64,000 bases of DNA from AC-32 sp963728765 (GCA_963728765.1 CAVSKX010000004.1:682001-746000); one strand, 5' to 3'; shown: positions 24,464 to 33,204, counted from the stretch's first letter. Made by a program: numbers and translations. The notes: generated by a model not told the origin, from the letters alone.

Positions 24464-26689
24464 GTGAGCGCGGCACTCGCGTGGATGCTCGTCCGGCTGC
24501 GGTGGCTCGTCGTCCCCGCGTGGATCGCGGCCGCGGTCGTCGCGACCGCGAGCCTGCCCTCGTTCATCGACCGGCCGGCCTCCGCGACGGGCGGACTGGT
24601 GCCGACGAGCTCCGGCTCGCTCGCGGTCGAGAAGCAGGGCGTCAAGGCGTTCGGCACGCCGCTCCTCTCGCGTATGGCGATCGTCCAGCGCAACCCCGAC
24701 GGCCTCTCGCTCGCCGTCCAGCGGCGGGCGGTTCGGCGGGCGCTTCGCATAGACCGCCGCCGTGACACCGCTATGCGCAGCGTCGCCTTCGCACTCCCGA
24801 TCTCGAACGCGGAGCGGCTCTTCCCGTCGTCGCGGGAGCGAGGGACGACGGTGATCACGTTCCTCTACTTCCGCGCGGACACACCGGTTGGCGCGCAGCT
24901 CGCCCTCGCCCGCACCTACGAGCAGCGCATCCGGTCCGCGGGCGATCCCGTCACCGGCGTAACGGGCACGGTCCCGGCCCGCGAGGCCGAGTTCGACCAG
25001 ATCAACCGCGCGCTTCCCCTCGTCGAGGCCGCGACGGTCGGCCTGATCGCGCTGCTGCTGCTGATCGTCTTCCGCGGAGTCGGTGCCCCGCTCGTCGCGC
25101 TCGGCGCGGCCGGCCTCTCGTTCCTGATCTCGGTGCGGGTGCTTACGTGGCTCTCCGACCGGATGGGCACCGAGGTGCCGCGCGAGGTCGAGCCGGTGCT
25201 CGTCGCGCTGCTGCTCGGGCTCACGACCGACTACGCCGTGTTCTTCCTCTCCGGCGCGCGGCGGAGGCTCGTCGAGGGCGAACACCGCGTGCAGGCGGCC
25301 CAGTGCTCGGCGCGCCTGGTTCTCCCGATCGTCGTGACCGCGGGACTGATCGTCGCCGTCGGAACGGGCTCGCTCGTGATCGGGAACCTCGGTTTCTTCC
25401 GCGCCTTCGGCCCGGGGATGGCGGTGACCGTGCTCGTGACGCTCGCGGTGACCGTGACGCTCGTGCCCGCGCTGATCGCCATCTTCGGCCGCGCGCTCTT
25501 CTGGCCCGGGCTGCGGGAGTCGAAGCCGCGCGAGCCGTCGCGTGCGCGACGGGCGCTCGGCCGGGTCGCGACCGCCCGGCCCGTGGCAGCGGCCCTCGTG
25601 ATCGCGACCGCGGCCGTTCTGGTCGTGGCGGCACTCGAGTCACGCTCCACCGCGCTCGGCCTAACGCTCTTGCGTGGCCTGCCGAAGTCGAGCGAGGTGC
25701 GGCAGGCGGCCTCGGCCGCGGGGCAGGGCTTCGCGCGAGGCATCGTCGCCCCGACCGAGATCCTCCTTCGCGGGCCCGGCCTGGCGCAGAAGCGGTCCGA
25801 GCTCGGGAAGCTGCAAACCGCAATGGAGCGGGAACCTGGGATTGCAGGCGTTGTCGGGATCCGCGACCAGCCGCCGCAGGTCGACAAGCCGCTGTTCGTG
25901 AACGAACAGGGCAACGCGGCGCGCTTCGCAGTCATCTTCGAGGACGACCCGCTCAGCACCCACACGATCCACGCGCTGAGGCAGCTCGAGGACGACCTGC
26001 CGTCGCTGTTGGAGCGCTCGGGTCTCGGCGGCGTCGAGGCGGGAGTCGCCGGCGACACCGCGCTCGCCAAGGACTCGGTCGACACGATCCACAGCGACAT
26101 CGCGCGTGTGGCCCTCGCGTTGCTGCTCGCGAACCTCGTGCTGCTCGCGATCTTCCTGCGAGCGCTCGTCGCGCCGCTCTACCTGCTGGCCGCAAGCGTG
26201 CTGGCCCTGACGGCCGCGATCGGGGTAACGACCTGGGTCTTCCAGGACTTCTTCGGTCACCAGGACTTGACCTACTACGTCCCCTTCGCGGCTGCGGTCC
26301 TGCTGCTCTCGCTCGGCTCCGACTACAACATCTTCATCGCCGGCCGCATCTGGCAGGAGGCAGAACGCCGGCCGCTGCGCGAGGCGATCAGCTACGCGAC
26401 GCCGCGCGCCTCGGGGACGATCACGACCGCGGGCTTCACCCTCGCCGGCTCGTTCGCGCTGCTGGCGCTGATCCCGATCCGCCCGATGCGCGAGCTCGCG
26501 TTCGTGATGGCGGCCGGGATCCTGATCGACACGTTCCTGGTGCGCTCGATCCTCGTGCCGTCGCTCACGGCGGCCTTCGGCCGCGCCTCGTGGTGGCCGA
26601 ACTCGCCACCGCAACCGGAGCAGACGGCTCCGGATCACGAGCCTCCGCCTCGAAAGGCGCGGCGGGTAGCCGAGAGCTCGACTCCCTAG
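24464..26689 (+). CDS. MMPL/RND-family transporter
   Basis: 741 residues, GTG start. Two repeated halves, each a TM helix, an extracytoplasmic loop and five TM helices: the first half has VLVALLLGLTTDYAVFFLSGARR, the second LLLSLGSDYNIFIAGRIWQ, both carrying the Asp-Tyr motif of proton-driven MMPL pumps. Ends in a basic tail. Actinobacterial MMPLs export lipids or lipid-like compounds; the substrate here is unknown. Follows the flavoprotein gene by 41 bases and may be cotranscribed. Confidence 0.92.
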   Translation: MSAALAWMLVRLRWLVVPAWIAAAVVATASLPSFIDRPASATGGLVPTSSGSLAVEKQGVKAFGTPLLSRMAIVQRNPDGLSLAVQRRAVRRALRIDRRRDTAMRSVAFALPISNAERLFPSSRERGTTVITFLYFRADTPVGAQLALARTYEQRIRSAGDPVTGVTGTVPAREAEFDQINRALPLVEAATVGLIALLLLIVFRGVGAPLVALGAAGLSFLISVRVLTWLSDRMGTEVPREVEPVLVALLLGLTTDYAVFFLSGARRRLVEGEHRVQAAQCSARLVLPIVVTAGLIVAVGTGSLVIGNLGFFRAFGPGMAVTVLVTLAVTVTLVPALIAIFGRALFWPGLRESKPREPSRARRALGRVATARPVAAALVIATAAVLVVAALESRSTALGLTLLRGLPKSSEVRQAASAAGQGFARGIVAPTEILLRGPGLAQKRSELGKLQTAMEREPGIAGVVGIRDQPPQVDKPLFVNEQGNAARFAVIFEDDPLSTHTIHALRQLEDDLPSLLERSGLGGVEAGVAGDTALAKDSVDTIHSDIARVALALLLANLVLLAIFLRALVAPLYLLAASVLALTAAIGVTTWVFQDFFGHQDLTYYVPFAAAVLLLSLGSDYNIFIAGRIWQEAERRPLREAISYATPRASGTITTAGFTLAGSFALLALIPIRPMRELAFVMAAGILIDTFLVRSILVPSLTAAFGRASWWPNSPPQPEQTAPDHEPPPRKARRVAESSTP

Positions 26690-26708
26690 CCGCGATCGGC
26701 GCCGGACA

Positions 26709-27128
26709 CTACGCGAGGCGGTCCAGGACCGCCGCGAGGGCGGCGAAGGCCCCGATCGCGACGAGCAGCCACGCCGCCAGAACCCCAGCCGCGATGAGCT
26801 TGAACCTCCGCGGCACGAGCGCCCAGGCGAGGAACAGCAGGCCGCGCTTGCTGAATCGCACCCTGTGCACGAACGCGCTCGAGAGCCCCAGCCAGGCGAC
26901 GACCCTCCCCGCAACGCTCGACTCGAACCGGATGCGCTCGGCGGCGCGGACCCGCTCGTCCCACCGGACCGCCATCTCCTTCGCTTCCCGCCGGGCTCGC
27001 CGGTGGTGGAGCGGAAGCGCCCTATGGCGCCGCTCCCAGTACTCGAGCGAACGGCGGGCATCCTCGAGCGGAGGGGGTGCCAGCATCCCCTCGACGAGCA
27101 GCAGATCCGGATCCCGTTGAGCGCGCAC
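26709..27128 (-). CDS. Small membrane-associated protein, 139 aa
   Basis: GTG start at 27128; an internal start at residue 15 (MLAPPPLEDARRSLEYW) is possible. Basic, helical N-terminal part (YWERRHRALPLHHRRARREAKEM), then two hydrophobic segments: RGLLFLAWALV and KLIAAGVLAAWLLVAIGAFAALAAVL at the C-terminus. Function unknown. Located between the MMPL gene (convergent) and the CBS gene on the same strand. Confidence 0.65.
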   Translation of the reverse strand: MRAQRDPDLLLVEGMLAPPPLEDARRSLEYWERRHRALPLHHRRARREAKEMAVRWDERVRAAERIRFESSVAGRVVAWLGLSSAFVHRVRFSKRGLLFLAWALVPRRFKLIAAGVLAAWLLVAIGAFAALAAVLDRLA

Positions 27129-27165
27129 GTCCGCCCAGGAGTCTAGCCCGGGGCGCGCGAACGGC

Positions 27166-27597
27166 TCAGCCGGCGGAGATGTAGTCGTGGAGGAACTGGA
27201 TCTCGAAGCTCTGCTCCCTCGACTTGAACTTGACGACGTCGCCGATCGACACGATGCCGGTCACCTCGCCCTCATCGACGACGGGAACGTGCCGGATCCG
27301 CCGGTTCGTCATCAGCGCCATGCACTCGTCGACCGAGGTCCGAGGCGTGACGACGATCAGCGGCGAGGACATGATCTCCCGTACCGAGGCTTCTTTGTCC
27401 GTGCCTTCGTCGTCCGCGACGCGCCGGAGGAAGTCGCGCTCGGTCACGATGCCGGCGATCTCGCCGCTGTCGATGACGAGCAGCGACCCGACGTTCGCCG
27501 CGACCATCTGCTTGACCGCCTCGAGGACCGATGCGTCCGCGTCGATCCTCAGGACTCTGTGGCCCTTCGCGTCGAGGATCTCCGATACTTGGCCCAT
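27166..27597 (-). CDS. CBS-domain pair protein
   Basis: About 143 residues with AAAGGG before ATG 27597. Two CBS motifs: VLEAVKQMVAANVGSLLVID...GIVTERDFLRRV and VDECMALMTNRRIRHVPVVD...GIVSIGDVVKF, the GIV(T/S)ERD signature of adenosine-nucleotide-binding CBS pairs. A stand-alone regulatory module. The frame continues upstream without a stop into a degraded ABC transporter gene, so an automatic caller would report a false ABC-CBS fusion. Confidence 0.92.
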   Translation of the reverse strand: MGQVSEILDAKGHRVLRIDADASVLEAVKQMVAANVGSLLVIDSGEIAGIVTERDFLRRVADDEGTDKEASVREIMSSPLIVVTPRTSVDECMALMTNRRIRHVPVVDEGEVTGIVSIGDVVKFKSREQSFEIQFLHDYISAG

Positions 27598-27671
27598 ATC
27601 GCCCTTTCGTTTCGCCTGCGCGGGCACTCCAGATCTTGCTCGCTGTAGCTGAAGTTTAAGCCCGTCGCGTC

Positions 27672-28038
27672 TTACTCGATCGCGCCGCGCGCAATTGCAG
27701 GCGGTTCGCGTCCGGCGACGAGCCATCCGGCCGCGGCGGCCGCGACCGGCACGCCCACGACCGCCAGGGCGAGGTAGACGACGGGCACGTGGCTTCGCCC
27801 GCTCCGAGCGCGAGACGTCCGCGAGGTCGGTTCCCTCCACGAGCACCCGGCCGCTGGTGGGCTCCTCGAGGCTGCCGGCGATCGTGAGCAGAGTGCTCTT
27901 GCCCGAGCCGCTCGGCCCCATGATCGCCACCAGCTCCCCGCGCTGCACGGTGAGATCGACCTCGCTGAGGGCGCGCACCTCGCTCGGCCCGGAGCCGTAG
28001 ACCTTGGATACGTGTCGGAGTTCGAGTGCACTGGTCAT
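27672..28038 (-). pseudogene. Deletion-fused remnant of an ABC ATPase gene and an FtsX-type permease gene
   Basis: From 28038 the frame encodes a normal MacB/LolD-type ATPase start (LELRHVSKVYGSGPSEVRAL, Walker A MGPSGSGKSTLLTIAG) but breaks off after about 80 residues at DLADVSRSERA, before the Q loop, signature and Walker B. Near 27790 the next frame picks up the last residues of an FtsX permease (VVYLALAVVGVPVAAAA, LVAGREPPAIARG). A large deletion has removed the rest of both genes. The PadR gene overlaps the start by four bases, the usual PadR-ABC-FtsX order. Confidence 0.85.
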
Positions 28039-28610
28039 CGCGAGACCTCCGTCGGGCGAGTTGGTTCGGGAACGCCGGCCGGTGCGGCCGGTGTCGGTGA
28101 GGGCAGGCTCTTCAAGCGGGCGTCGGCGGCATCGAGCCAGCGGACGATCGCCTCGAGCCGGAAGAGCTCCGCGTACACGACGAGCGCGAGCGGCACGTCG
28201 TCCTCCGCGGCGTCTGCCTTGATCTGCGTGTAGCGCTGCATGACCTCGATCACGTGGCGACGATGCGCCTGCAGGATCTCGCGGACGTCGATGCCCGGGA
28301 CCTGGAGCGCGACCAGCACCTTGATCACGAGCTCGTCGCGCGGCGGCGGGACGAGCTCAGGAGGCGTGCGCAGCCAGCCGGCGAGCTCTTCGGCGCCTGC
28401 CGTGGTGATCGCGTAGCGCTTACGCGACCGCTCGCCGTCACCTTCGGACGCGACGAGCCCGTCGCGCTCCAGGCGCTGCAAGGTCGTGTAGACCTGACCG
28501 ACGTTGAGCGGCCACACCTCGCCGGTCCTCGACTCGAACTCGTTCTGCAGCCGCAGGCCGTGCTTCGGGCTCTCGCTCAGGAGGGCCAGGAGGGCGTGTG
28601 GGACGCTCAC
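28035..28610 (-). CDS. PadR-family transcriptional regulator
   Basis: 191 residues, GTG start. N-terminal winged helix (HALLALLSESPKHGLRLQNEFE, then LNVGQVYTTLQRLERDGLVAS and RKRYAITTAGAEELAGWL) and a C-terminal dimerisation helix region. PadR proteins of this type repress neighbouring ABC exporter genes; here the exporter is a deletion remnant, so the regulator may be left without its target. Two palindromic operators lie 22-45 bases upstream. Confidence 0.9.
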   Translation of the reverse strand: MSVPHALLALLSESPKHGLRLQNEFESRTGEVWPLNVGQVYTTLQRLERDGLVASEGDGERSRKRYAITTAGAEELAGWLRTPPELVPPPRDELVIKVLVALQVPGIDVREILQAHRRHVIEVMQRYTQIKADAAEDDVPLALVVYAELFRLEAIVRWLDAADARLKSLPSPTPAAPAGVPEPTRPTEVSR

Positions 28611-28631
28611 GAGTGGCTCCAGCAGGCGAAC

Positions 28632-28656
28632 ATACCGAGTATCTATACCGGGTATA
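28632..28656. promoter_or_regulatory. Tandem PadR-type operators
   Basis: ATACCGAGTAT (28632-28642) and ATACCGGGTAT (28645-28655) are two ATAC-N3-GTAT palindromes spaced 13 bases centre to centre, just upstream of padR. The symmetry and placement fit PadR autoregulation. Inference; not experimentally known. Confidence 0.6.
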
Positions 28657-28675
28657 ACTCACTGGTGCAAGTGCG

Positions 28676-29086
28676 CTATGGGTGAAAGGGCAGCCGGTCG
28701 ACGATCTTGTCGACGACCTTGCGCTCTGCGCGCAAGGCGATCCCCACGAGGTCGAGGTCCTCGGCGGAGACGCCGGCGACCGCGGCACGGTTCGCCTCGT
28801 CGTGTCCTGTGGCGAAGAGCTCGTGCGTGTAGATGGCCGGCGTCAATCCCCGGCTGGTCGCGCGCTCATAGGCGCGCCGCAGCCCGGCGGCGTCGGCCTG
28901 GTAGATCAGCACCGGCTGGACGAACATCGGCAGGTACTGGTTGCCGGAGGCATCCGCGTACGGCTCCCCCACGACGCCGGGGACCGTTGCTGCGATGCCG
29001 CTGACGAGGAACGCCGTGACGTTCGTCTCCTGCCAGCCGGCGAGGTCGTCGCGCAGGACGACCGCGATCTTCGTCTCGAACTCCAT
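28676..29086 (-). CDS. DUF2000-family protein
   Basis: About 136 residues from ATG 29086 (MEFETKIAVVLRDDLAGWQETNV). TAFLVSGIAATVPGVVGEPY, YLPMFVQPVLIYQADAAGL and IYTHELFATGHDEANRAAV match the DUF2000 pattern; the fold is reported as similar to peptidyl-tRNA hydrolase II. Function unknown. Eight bases after the HxlR gene on the same strand, so the regulator probably controls it. Confidence 0.85.
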   Translation of the reverse strand: MEFETKIAVVLRDDLAGWQETNVTAFLVSGIAATVPGVVGEPYADASGNQYLPMFVQPVLIYQADAAGLRRAYERATSRGLTPAIYTHELFATGHDEANRAAVAGVSAEDLDLVGIALRAERKVVDKIVDRLPFHP

Positions 29087-29094
29087 CCCGCGGC

Positions 29095-29544
29095 TCAGGC
29101 GGTCTTCAACCCCGGCCCGGGCACGAGCTCGACCTCTTCCGGGCGGAGGACGTCCGCGCCTCGCGGAACGAGCCCGGCGATCACCGCCTTCCGGTCCGCC
29201 TTTCGGCGCAGCAGTCGCGGAGGCTTCTCGCTCAGATGCGCGTCGCCCCACTGGCGCAGCGCCGTCAGGGCGACGTTGAGCTCGCGGCCTTTGCTGGTGA
29301 GCCGGTACTCGAAGCGCGGAGGGCGCTCGCTGTACGGGACTCGCTCCAGGATCCCTTCTTCCACCAGCCGGTTGAGCCGGTCACTGAGGACGTTACGGGC
29401 GACTCCGAGGCTCCCCTGGAGCTGGTCGAACCGGCGTAGGCCGAGGAAGACGTCGCGGATGATGAGGAGCGTCCAGCGCTCGCCCACGATCTCGAGCGTC
29501 CTCGCGATCGAGCAGTTCTGGCCTCCGTAATCGCGCTTCAGCAT
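29095..29544 (-). CDS. HxlR/MarR-like winged-helix regulator
   Basis: About 149 residues from ATG 29544. The start MLKRDYGGQNCSIARTLEIVGERWTLLIIRD is characteristic of HxlR proteins, including the conserved Cys. The helix-turn-helix follows in RRFDQLQGSLGVARNVLSDRLNRLVEEG and the wing in RFEYRLTSKG. HxlR members often respond to aldehydes or thiol stress through the N-terminal Cys; this is family knowledge. The C-terminal 40 residues are an extension. Divergent from the L31 gene. Confidence 0.9.
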   Translation of the reverse strand: MLKRDYGGQNCSIARTLEIVGERWTLLIIRDVFLGLRRFDQLQGSLGVARNVLSDRLNRLVEEGILERVPYSERPPRFEYRLTSKGRELNVALTALRQWGDAHLSEKPPRLLRRKADRKAVIAGLVPRGADVLRPEEVELVPGPGLKTA

Positions 29545-29547
29545 TCC

Positions 29548-29582
29548 GCTAAGCTTAGCAGTGTTAGTTTCATCACAAAACT
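29548..29582. promoter_or_regulatory. Palindromes between hxlR and rpmE-like gene
   Basis: The perfect 12-base palindrome GCTAAGCTTAGC (29548-29559) covers the hxlR leader, and AGTTT...AAACT (29566-29582) is a second inverted repeat. Both sit in the only promoter space for hxlR and the divergent L31 gene. Probable HxlR operators by position. Confidence 0.45.
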
Positions 29583-29605
29583 TTCCACTGCGAAGGAGGT
29601 GCCCG

Positions 29606-29806
29606 TTGACACGGCACCCTGAACTGCATGTGGTGGACGCGGTCTGCGCGACCTGCGGGACCGCGTTCACCGTCCGCACGACGGCGGAATCGCTCTCCGT
29701 CGAGCTCTGCTCGAACTGCCACCCGGCCTACACCGGCGCGCAGCGCGTCGTTGCTCGCGGCGACCGGATCGAGCGCTTCGAGCGCCGTCGCGCGCTAGCG
29801 GTCTAG
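29606..29806 (+). CDS. rpmE: Ribosomal protein bL31, zinc-binding type
   Basis: 66 residues from TTG 29606, chosen because a textbook AAGGAGGT (29593-29600) lies five bases upstream. HPELHVVDAVCATCGTAFTVRTT, then VELCSNCHPAYTG gives two CxxC pairs, the C+ zinc form of bL31. The usual start-proximal and C-terminal basic residues are present (GDRIERFERR). Its stop overlaps the ABC transporter 3' end by four bases. Position next to an HxlR regulator rather than a ribosomal operon is unusual. Confidence 0.85.
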   Translation: MTRHPELHVVDAVCATCGTAFTVRTTAESLSVELCSNCHPAYTGAQRVVARGDRIERFERRRALAV

Positions 29807-31617
29807 CGACTGGACTCGGCCAGGACGGGCTGCTCGTCGAGCCGCCCGTCTCGCGCCGCCAGCGCCGCGTAGCGCCCGCCTAGCAGCATCAGCTCCTCAT
29901 CGCGGCCGCGCTCGACGATGCGCCCGCGCTCGACCACGACGATCTGCTCGGCGTCGCGGATCGTCGAGAGACGGTGAGCGATCGTGATCGTCGTCCGTCC
30001 CGCGGCGAGGCGGTCGAGCGCGTCCTGCACCAGGCGCTCGGTCTCGTTGTCGAGCGCGCTCGTGGCCTCGTCGAGGACGAGGATCGGCGGGTTGCGCAGG
30101 ATCGTCCGGGCGATCGCGATGCGCTGCTTCTCGCCGCCCGAGAAGCGGTAGCCGCGCTCGCCCACGACGGTGTCGTACCCCTCAGGCAAGGCGGCGATGA
30201 CGTCGTGGATCCGCGCCGCCTTCGCGGCCGCCTCCAGCTCCTCGTCCGTGGCGGCGGGCTTGGCGAAGCGCAGGTTCTCGCGCACCGAGGCGTGGAAGAG
30301 GTACGTCTCCTGTGAGACGACGCCCACGAGGTTCGTCAGCGCCTCGAAGCTGAGGTCGCGCACGTCGACGTCGCCGATCGTGACGCGGCCGCGGTCGACG
30401 TCGTACAGGCGGGCCGCGAGGTAGCCGAGCGTCGTCTTGCCCGACCCCGTCTCCCCCACGATTGCCGTCGTCGTTCCGGCCGGGACGGCAAACGACGCGT
30501 CCCGCACCGTCCACTCCTCGTCGTAGCGGAACCAGACGTGATCGAAGTCGACGTCCCCCGCGCGGGCCGCCGTGATCGCGTCCGGCTTCTCCTCGATGTC
30601 GACCGGCTCGTCGAGGTACTCGAAGATGCGGTCGAAGAGCGCCAGCGACGTCTGCACGTCGAGCCCCACGCCGAGCAGCGACCCGACGGGGAAGAACAAC
30701 CGCGTCTGCAGCGTGGTGAACGCGACGAGCATCGGGATCGAGACGGCGTGCGACCCGCCCGCCAGCAACAGGCCGCCCACCCAGTAGACCGCCGCCGGCA
30801 TGATCGCGAAGCTGGTCTGGATCGAGGCCATCACCCAACGCCCGGCCATGCGCTGGCGAACCTCGAGGTCGGCGAGCTTGCGCGAGTCCTCCTCGAAGCG
30901 GTCGGCGAGCTCGTCGCCGCGGCCCATCGTCTTGCCGAGCAGGATCCCCGAGACCGACAGCGACTCCTGCACGATGCTCGAGATGTCCGCGAGCGTCTCC
31001 TGCGTCGTCTTCGCGATCCGCCGACGCTCGTTGCCGACGCGCCGTGTCAGGAAAGCGAACAGCGGGATCAGCGCGAACGCGAAGAGCGCGAGCTGCCAGC
31101 TCAAGACGATCATGCCGATCATCGTCGCGACGACCGTGGTCACGTTCGAGGCGATCGAGGTCGCGGTGTTCGTGACCACGCTCTGGACGCCGCCGATGTC
31201 GTTCGAGATGCGCGACTGCACCTCGCCGGTGCGCGTTCGAGTGAAGAACGCGAGGGAGAGGCGCTGGAGGTGGCGGAAGACGGCCGCGCGCAGGTCATGC
31301 ATCACGCGCTGGCCGACCTGGTTCGAGAGCAGCGTCTGGATCACGCCCAGCGCGCCGGTGACGATCGCGATCACGATGATCCCCGCGGCGTTGACGGAGA
31401 GCTCGCGCGTGTCGTTCGCGCCGATCGCCTCGAGGACGCGCTTGAGGAGGAACGCGGGCAGAACGCCGAGCCCCGCCGAGACGACGATTAGAAGGAGGAC
31501 GCCGCCGAGCCGCACCTTGTACGGCATGAACAGGCGTCCGATGCGCTTGAGGTTCGAGCGGCGCTTCTCGGGATCGGCCGGACGCTCGGGTGCCTCGGCT
31601 GGAGAGTGGAAGAACAT
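29803..31617 (-). CDS. ABC exporter, fused permease and ATPase (MsbA/multidrug type)
   Basis: About 604 residues from ATG 31617. Six-helix exporter domain (VRLGGVLLLIVVSAGLGVLPAF, SNDIGGVQSVVTNTATS) followed by an ATPase with Walker A VGETGSGKTTLGYLA, Q loop GVVSQETYLF, signature RFSGGEKQRIAIART, Walker B ILVLDEATSALD and the His switch IAHRLSTI. A half-transporter acting as a homodimer, exporting lipid or drugs. The frame is open another 400 codons upstream, but that part is antisense to other genes and has no homology. Confidence 0.93.
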   Translation of the reverse strand: MFFHSPAEAPERPADPEKRRSNLKRIGRLFMPYKVRLGGVLLLIVVSAGLGVLPAFLLKRVLEAIGANDTRELSVNAAGIIVIAIVTGALGVIQTLLSNQVGQRVMHDLRAAVFRHLQRLSLAFFTRTRTGEVQSRISNDIGGVQSVVTNTATSIASNVTTVVATMIGMIVLSWQLALFAFALIPLFAFLTRRVGNERRRIAKTTQETLADISSIVQESLSVSGILLGKTMGRGDELADRFEEDSRKLADLEVRQRMAGRWVMASIQTSFAIMPAAVYWVGGLLLAGGSHAVSIPMLVAFTTLQTRLFFPVGSLLGVGLDVQTSLALFDRIFEYLDEPVDIEEKPDAITAARAGDVDFDHVWFRYDEEWTVRDASFAVPAGTTTAIVGETGSGKTTLGYLAARLYDVDRGRVTIGDVDVRDLSFEALTNLVGVVSQETYLFHASVRENLRFAKPAATDEELEAAAKAARIHDVIAALPEGYDTVVGERGYRFSGGEKQRIAIARTILRNPPILVLDEATSALDNETERLVQDALDRLAAGRTTITIAHRLSTIRDAEQIVVVERGRIVERGRDEELMLLGGRYAALAARDGRLDEQPVLAESSR

Positions 31618-31692
31618 GCCCACTGCGCCAAGCGTACGCGCGGCAAATGGTCTCACCGGCACCGGCAATCCGGATCGTCGTAGGATCGCCGC

Positions 31693-32172
31693 GTGAGCTT
31701 CAACGAGTGGCTGCTGGCGCTCCACGTGCTTAGCGCGTTCGCGTACGTCGCCGGGGTCGTGCTCTTTTGGATCCTGATCGTGGCGGTTCGGCGGATCGAC
31801 ACGCCTGAAGAAACGATTCGGATGGGCCCGATCGTGAACGTCGGAAACGTCGCTGTCGGCATCGGCGCAGGCGGGACGATCGTGCTCGGGATCTGGCTCG
31901 CCTTCGCGCTCGACGGCTACGCGATCTGGGACGGCTGGATCATCGCGGCGATCATCCTGTGGGCCATCGCAGGCGCCGCCGGCCAGCGCACGGGCGCCGC
32001 CTACATGCAAGGGATGACGAAGGCGAAGGAGCTGGAGGCAGCAGGGCAGCGCGGCGCCGACGCGGAGCTCCTGGCCCTCAACCGGACGTCGAACGGCGTG
32101 CTGATGCACGCGCTGAGCTCGGTGGTGGTTCTCCTGATCCTCCTCGACATGATCTTCAAGCCCGGCGCATGA
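31693..32172 (+). CDS. DUF2269-type integral membrane protein
   Basis: 159 residues, GTG start, four membrane helices. WLLALHVLSAFAYVAGVVLFW opens with the His found in DUF2269-like proteins, and LMHALSSVVVLLILLDMIFKPG ends it. Overlaps the next gene, a related protein, by four bases (ATGA). Such pairs are often annotated as copper-resistance-like or cytochrome-like membrane proteins; function is unknown. Confidence 0.8.
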   Translation: MSFNEWLLALHVLSAFAYVAGVVLFWILIVAVRRIDTPEETIRMGPIVNVGNVAVGIGAGGTIVLGIWLAFALDGYAIWDGWIIAAIILWAIAGAAGQRTGAAYMQGMTKAKELEAAGQRGADAELLALNRTSNGVLMHALSSVVVLLILLDMIFKPGA

Positions 32173-32628
32173 CCGCGCTCGCTGCGATCCGGCCCGACAG
32201 CTGGGACTTCCCGCTCTTCCTGCACGTCCTCGGGGCGATGGTCCTCGTCGGCGGACTGCTCGCCGGTGTGAGCTCGCTCGCCTTTGCGCGAGGTGACGTG
32301 CGGTTCCTGCGGCTCGGCTACTGGTCGCTGCTGGTGGTCTCGCTGCCCGGCTGGATTCTGATGCGGGCGGGAGCCGAGTGGATCGCCTCGCGGGAGGGCT
32401 GGACGAAGGAAGGCGTTCCCGTCGCCGACCTGGCTCGACATCGGCACCATCATCTCCGACCTCGGCGGGCTGATCCTGCTGGTCTCGCTCATCGTCGGAG
32501 GAGTCGGCGTCTACCGGCTCCGGGCTGGGAAGGGCTCGGGCCTGCTCAAGGCGACGCTCGTGCTCTCGACGGTGGCCCTGGCGGCCTACGTGGTGGCCGT
32601 CTGGGCGATGGCCGGCAAGCCGAACTAG
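32169..32628 (+). pseudogene. Second DUF2269-type membrane protein gene, interrupted by a one-base frameshift
   Basis: The first frame from ATG 32169 encodes SWDFPLFLHVLGAMVLVGGLLAGVSSLAF and LLVVSLPGWILMRAGAEW. Near 32420-32435 the coding signal moves to the next frame (PTWLDIGTIISDLGGLILL, then GVGVYRLRAG and AAYVVAVWAMAGKPN) and stops at 32626-32628. The total of 460 bases is one more than a multiple of three, so a single extra base in or near CCCGTCGCCG explains it. It may be a real mutation or a sequence error. Confidence 0.8.
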
Positions 32629-32832
32629 CCCGTCTGCTCGCCCGGGCGATGACTTTCGTGTCGCCGCCGGGTCGTACTCACTGTGTACGCAGCACTCGTG
32701 ACATTGACGATCGCTAGAGACCAGGCGCGTGCAACCAGCTGGGACGCGCCGGGCGTCTCCATCACCGGTACCGAGGTCCGGCGGGTGGCGGTGGCCGTGT
32801 GAGCGCACCGCCACAGCACGCCGGTTGAAACG

Positions 32833-33204
32833 TCAGGCGACCCGGAAGCTCCCGTGCATGAAGGAGGCGTGCGGGTCGCAGACGAAGCGGTAGGTGCCCT
32901 TCCGCAGCTTGAGCACGACGCTCTTCGTCCCGGTGAAGTCGACGCCGGTCAGCACCCGATTCACTCCAGGCCCCATCAGGTGGAAGTTGTGGATCGGAGA
33001 GCGGTCGCGGATCTGGAAGCGATACGGCACGCCCTTCTTCAGCTTGGTCACCTTCTTGCCCGCGAGCGTGAGCTTGATCGTGAAGCCGGGGCCGACGGTG
33101 CCCTGAACCATCTTCGGAGCGGACGCGGCCGGAGCCGTGGCGGTGAGCGCGAGCGCGAGGCCGGACGCAGCAACGGCGAGCGCGGCGCGGAACGTGCGAG
33201 TCAT
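32833..33204 (-). CDS. Secreted plastocyanin-like cupredoxin
   Basis: 123 residues with a Sec signal peptide (RTFRAALAVAASGLALALTATAPAASA). The mature part is a small beta-sandwich: His in SPIHNFHLMGPG, and Cys, His, Met in YRFVCDPHASFMHGSF, giving the His-Cys-His-Met set of a type-1 copper site. An extracellular electron carrier is likely. The intergenic stretch 32629-32832 contains nothing recognisable. Confidence 0.85.
   Translation of the reverse strand: MTRTFRAALAVAASGLALALTATAPAASAPKMVQGTVGPGFTIKLTLAGKKVTKLKKGVPYRFQIRDRSPIHNFHLMGPGVNRVLTGVDFTGTKSVVLKLRKGTYRFVCDPHASFMHGSFRVA

Noticed and set aside
31624..32814. The long upstream extension of the ABC exporter frame (about 400 codons)
   Set aside because: It is antisense to the two DUF2269-type genes and has no recognisable domain; the exporter begins normally at ATG 31617.
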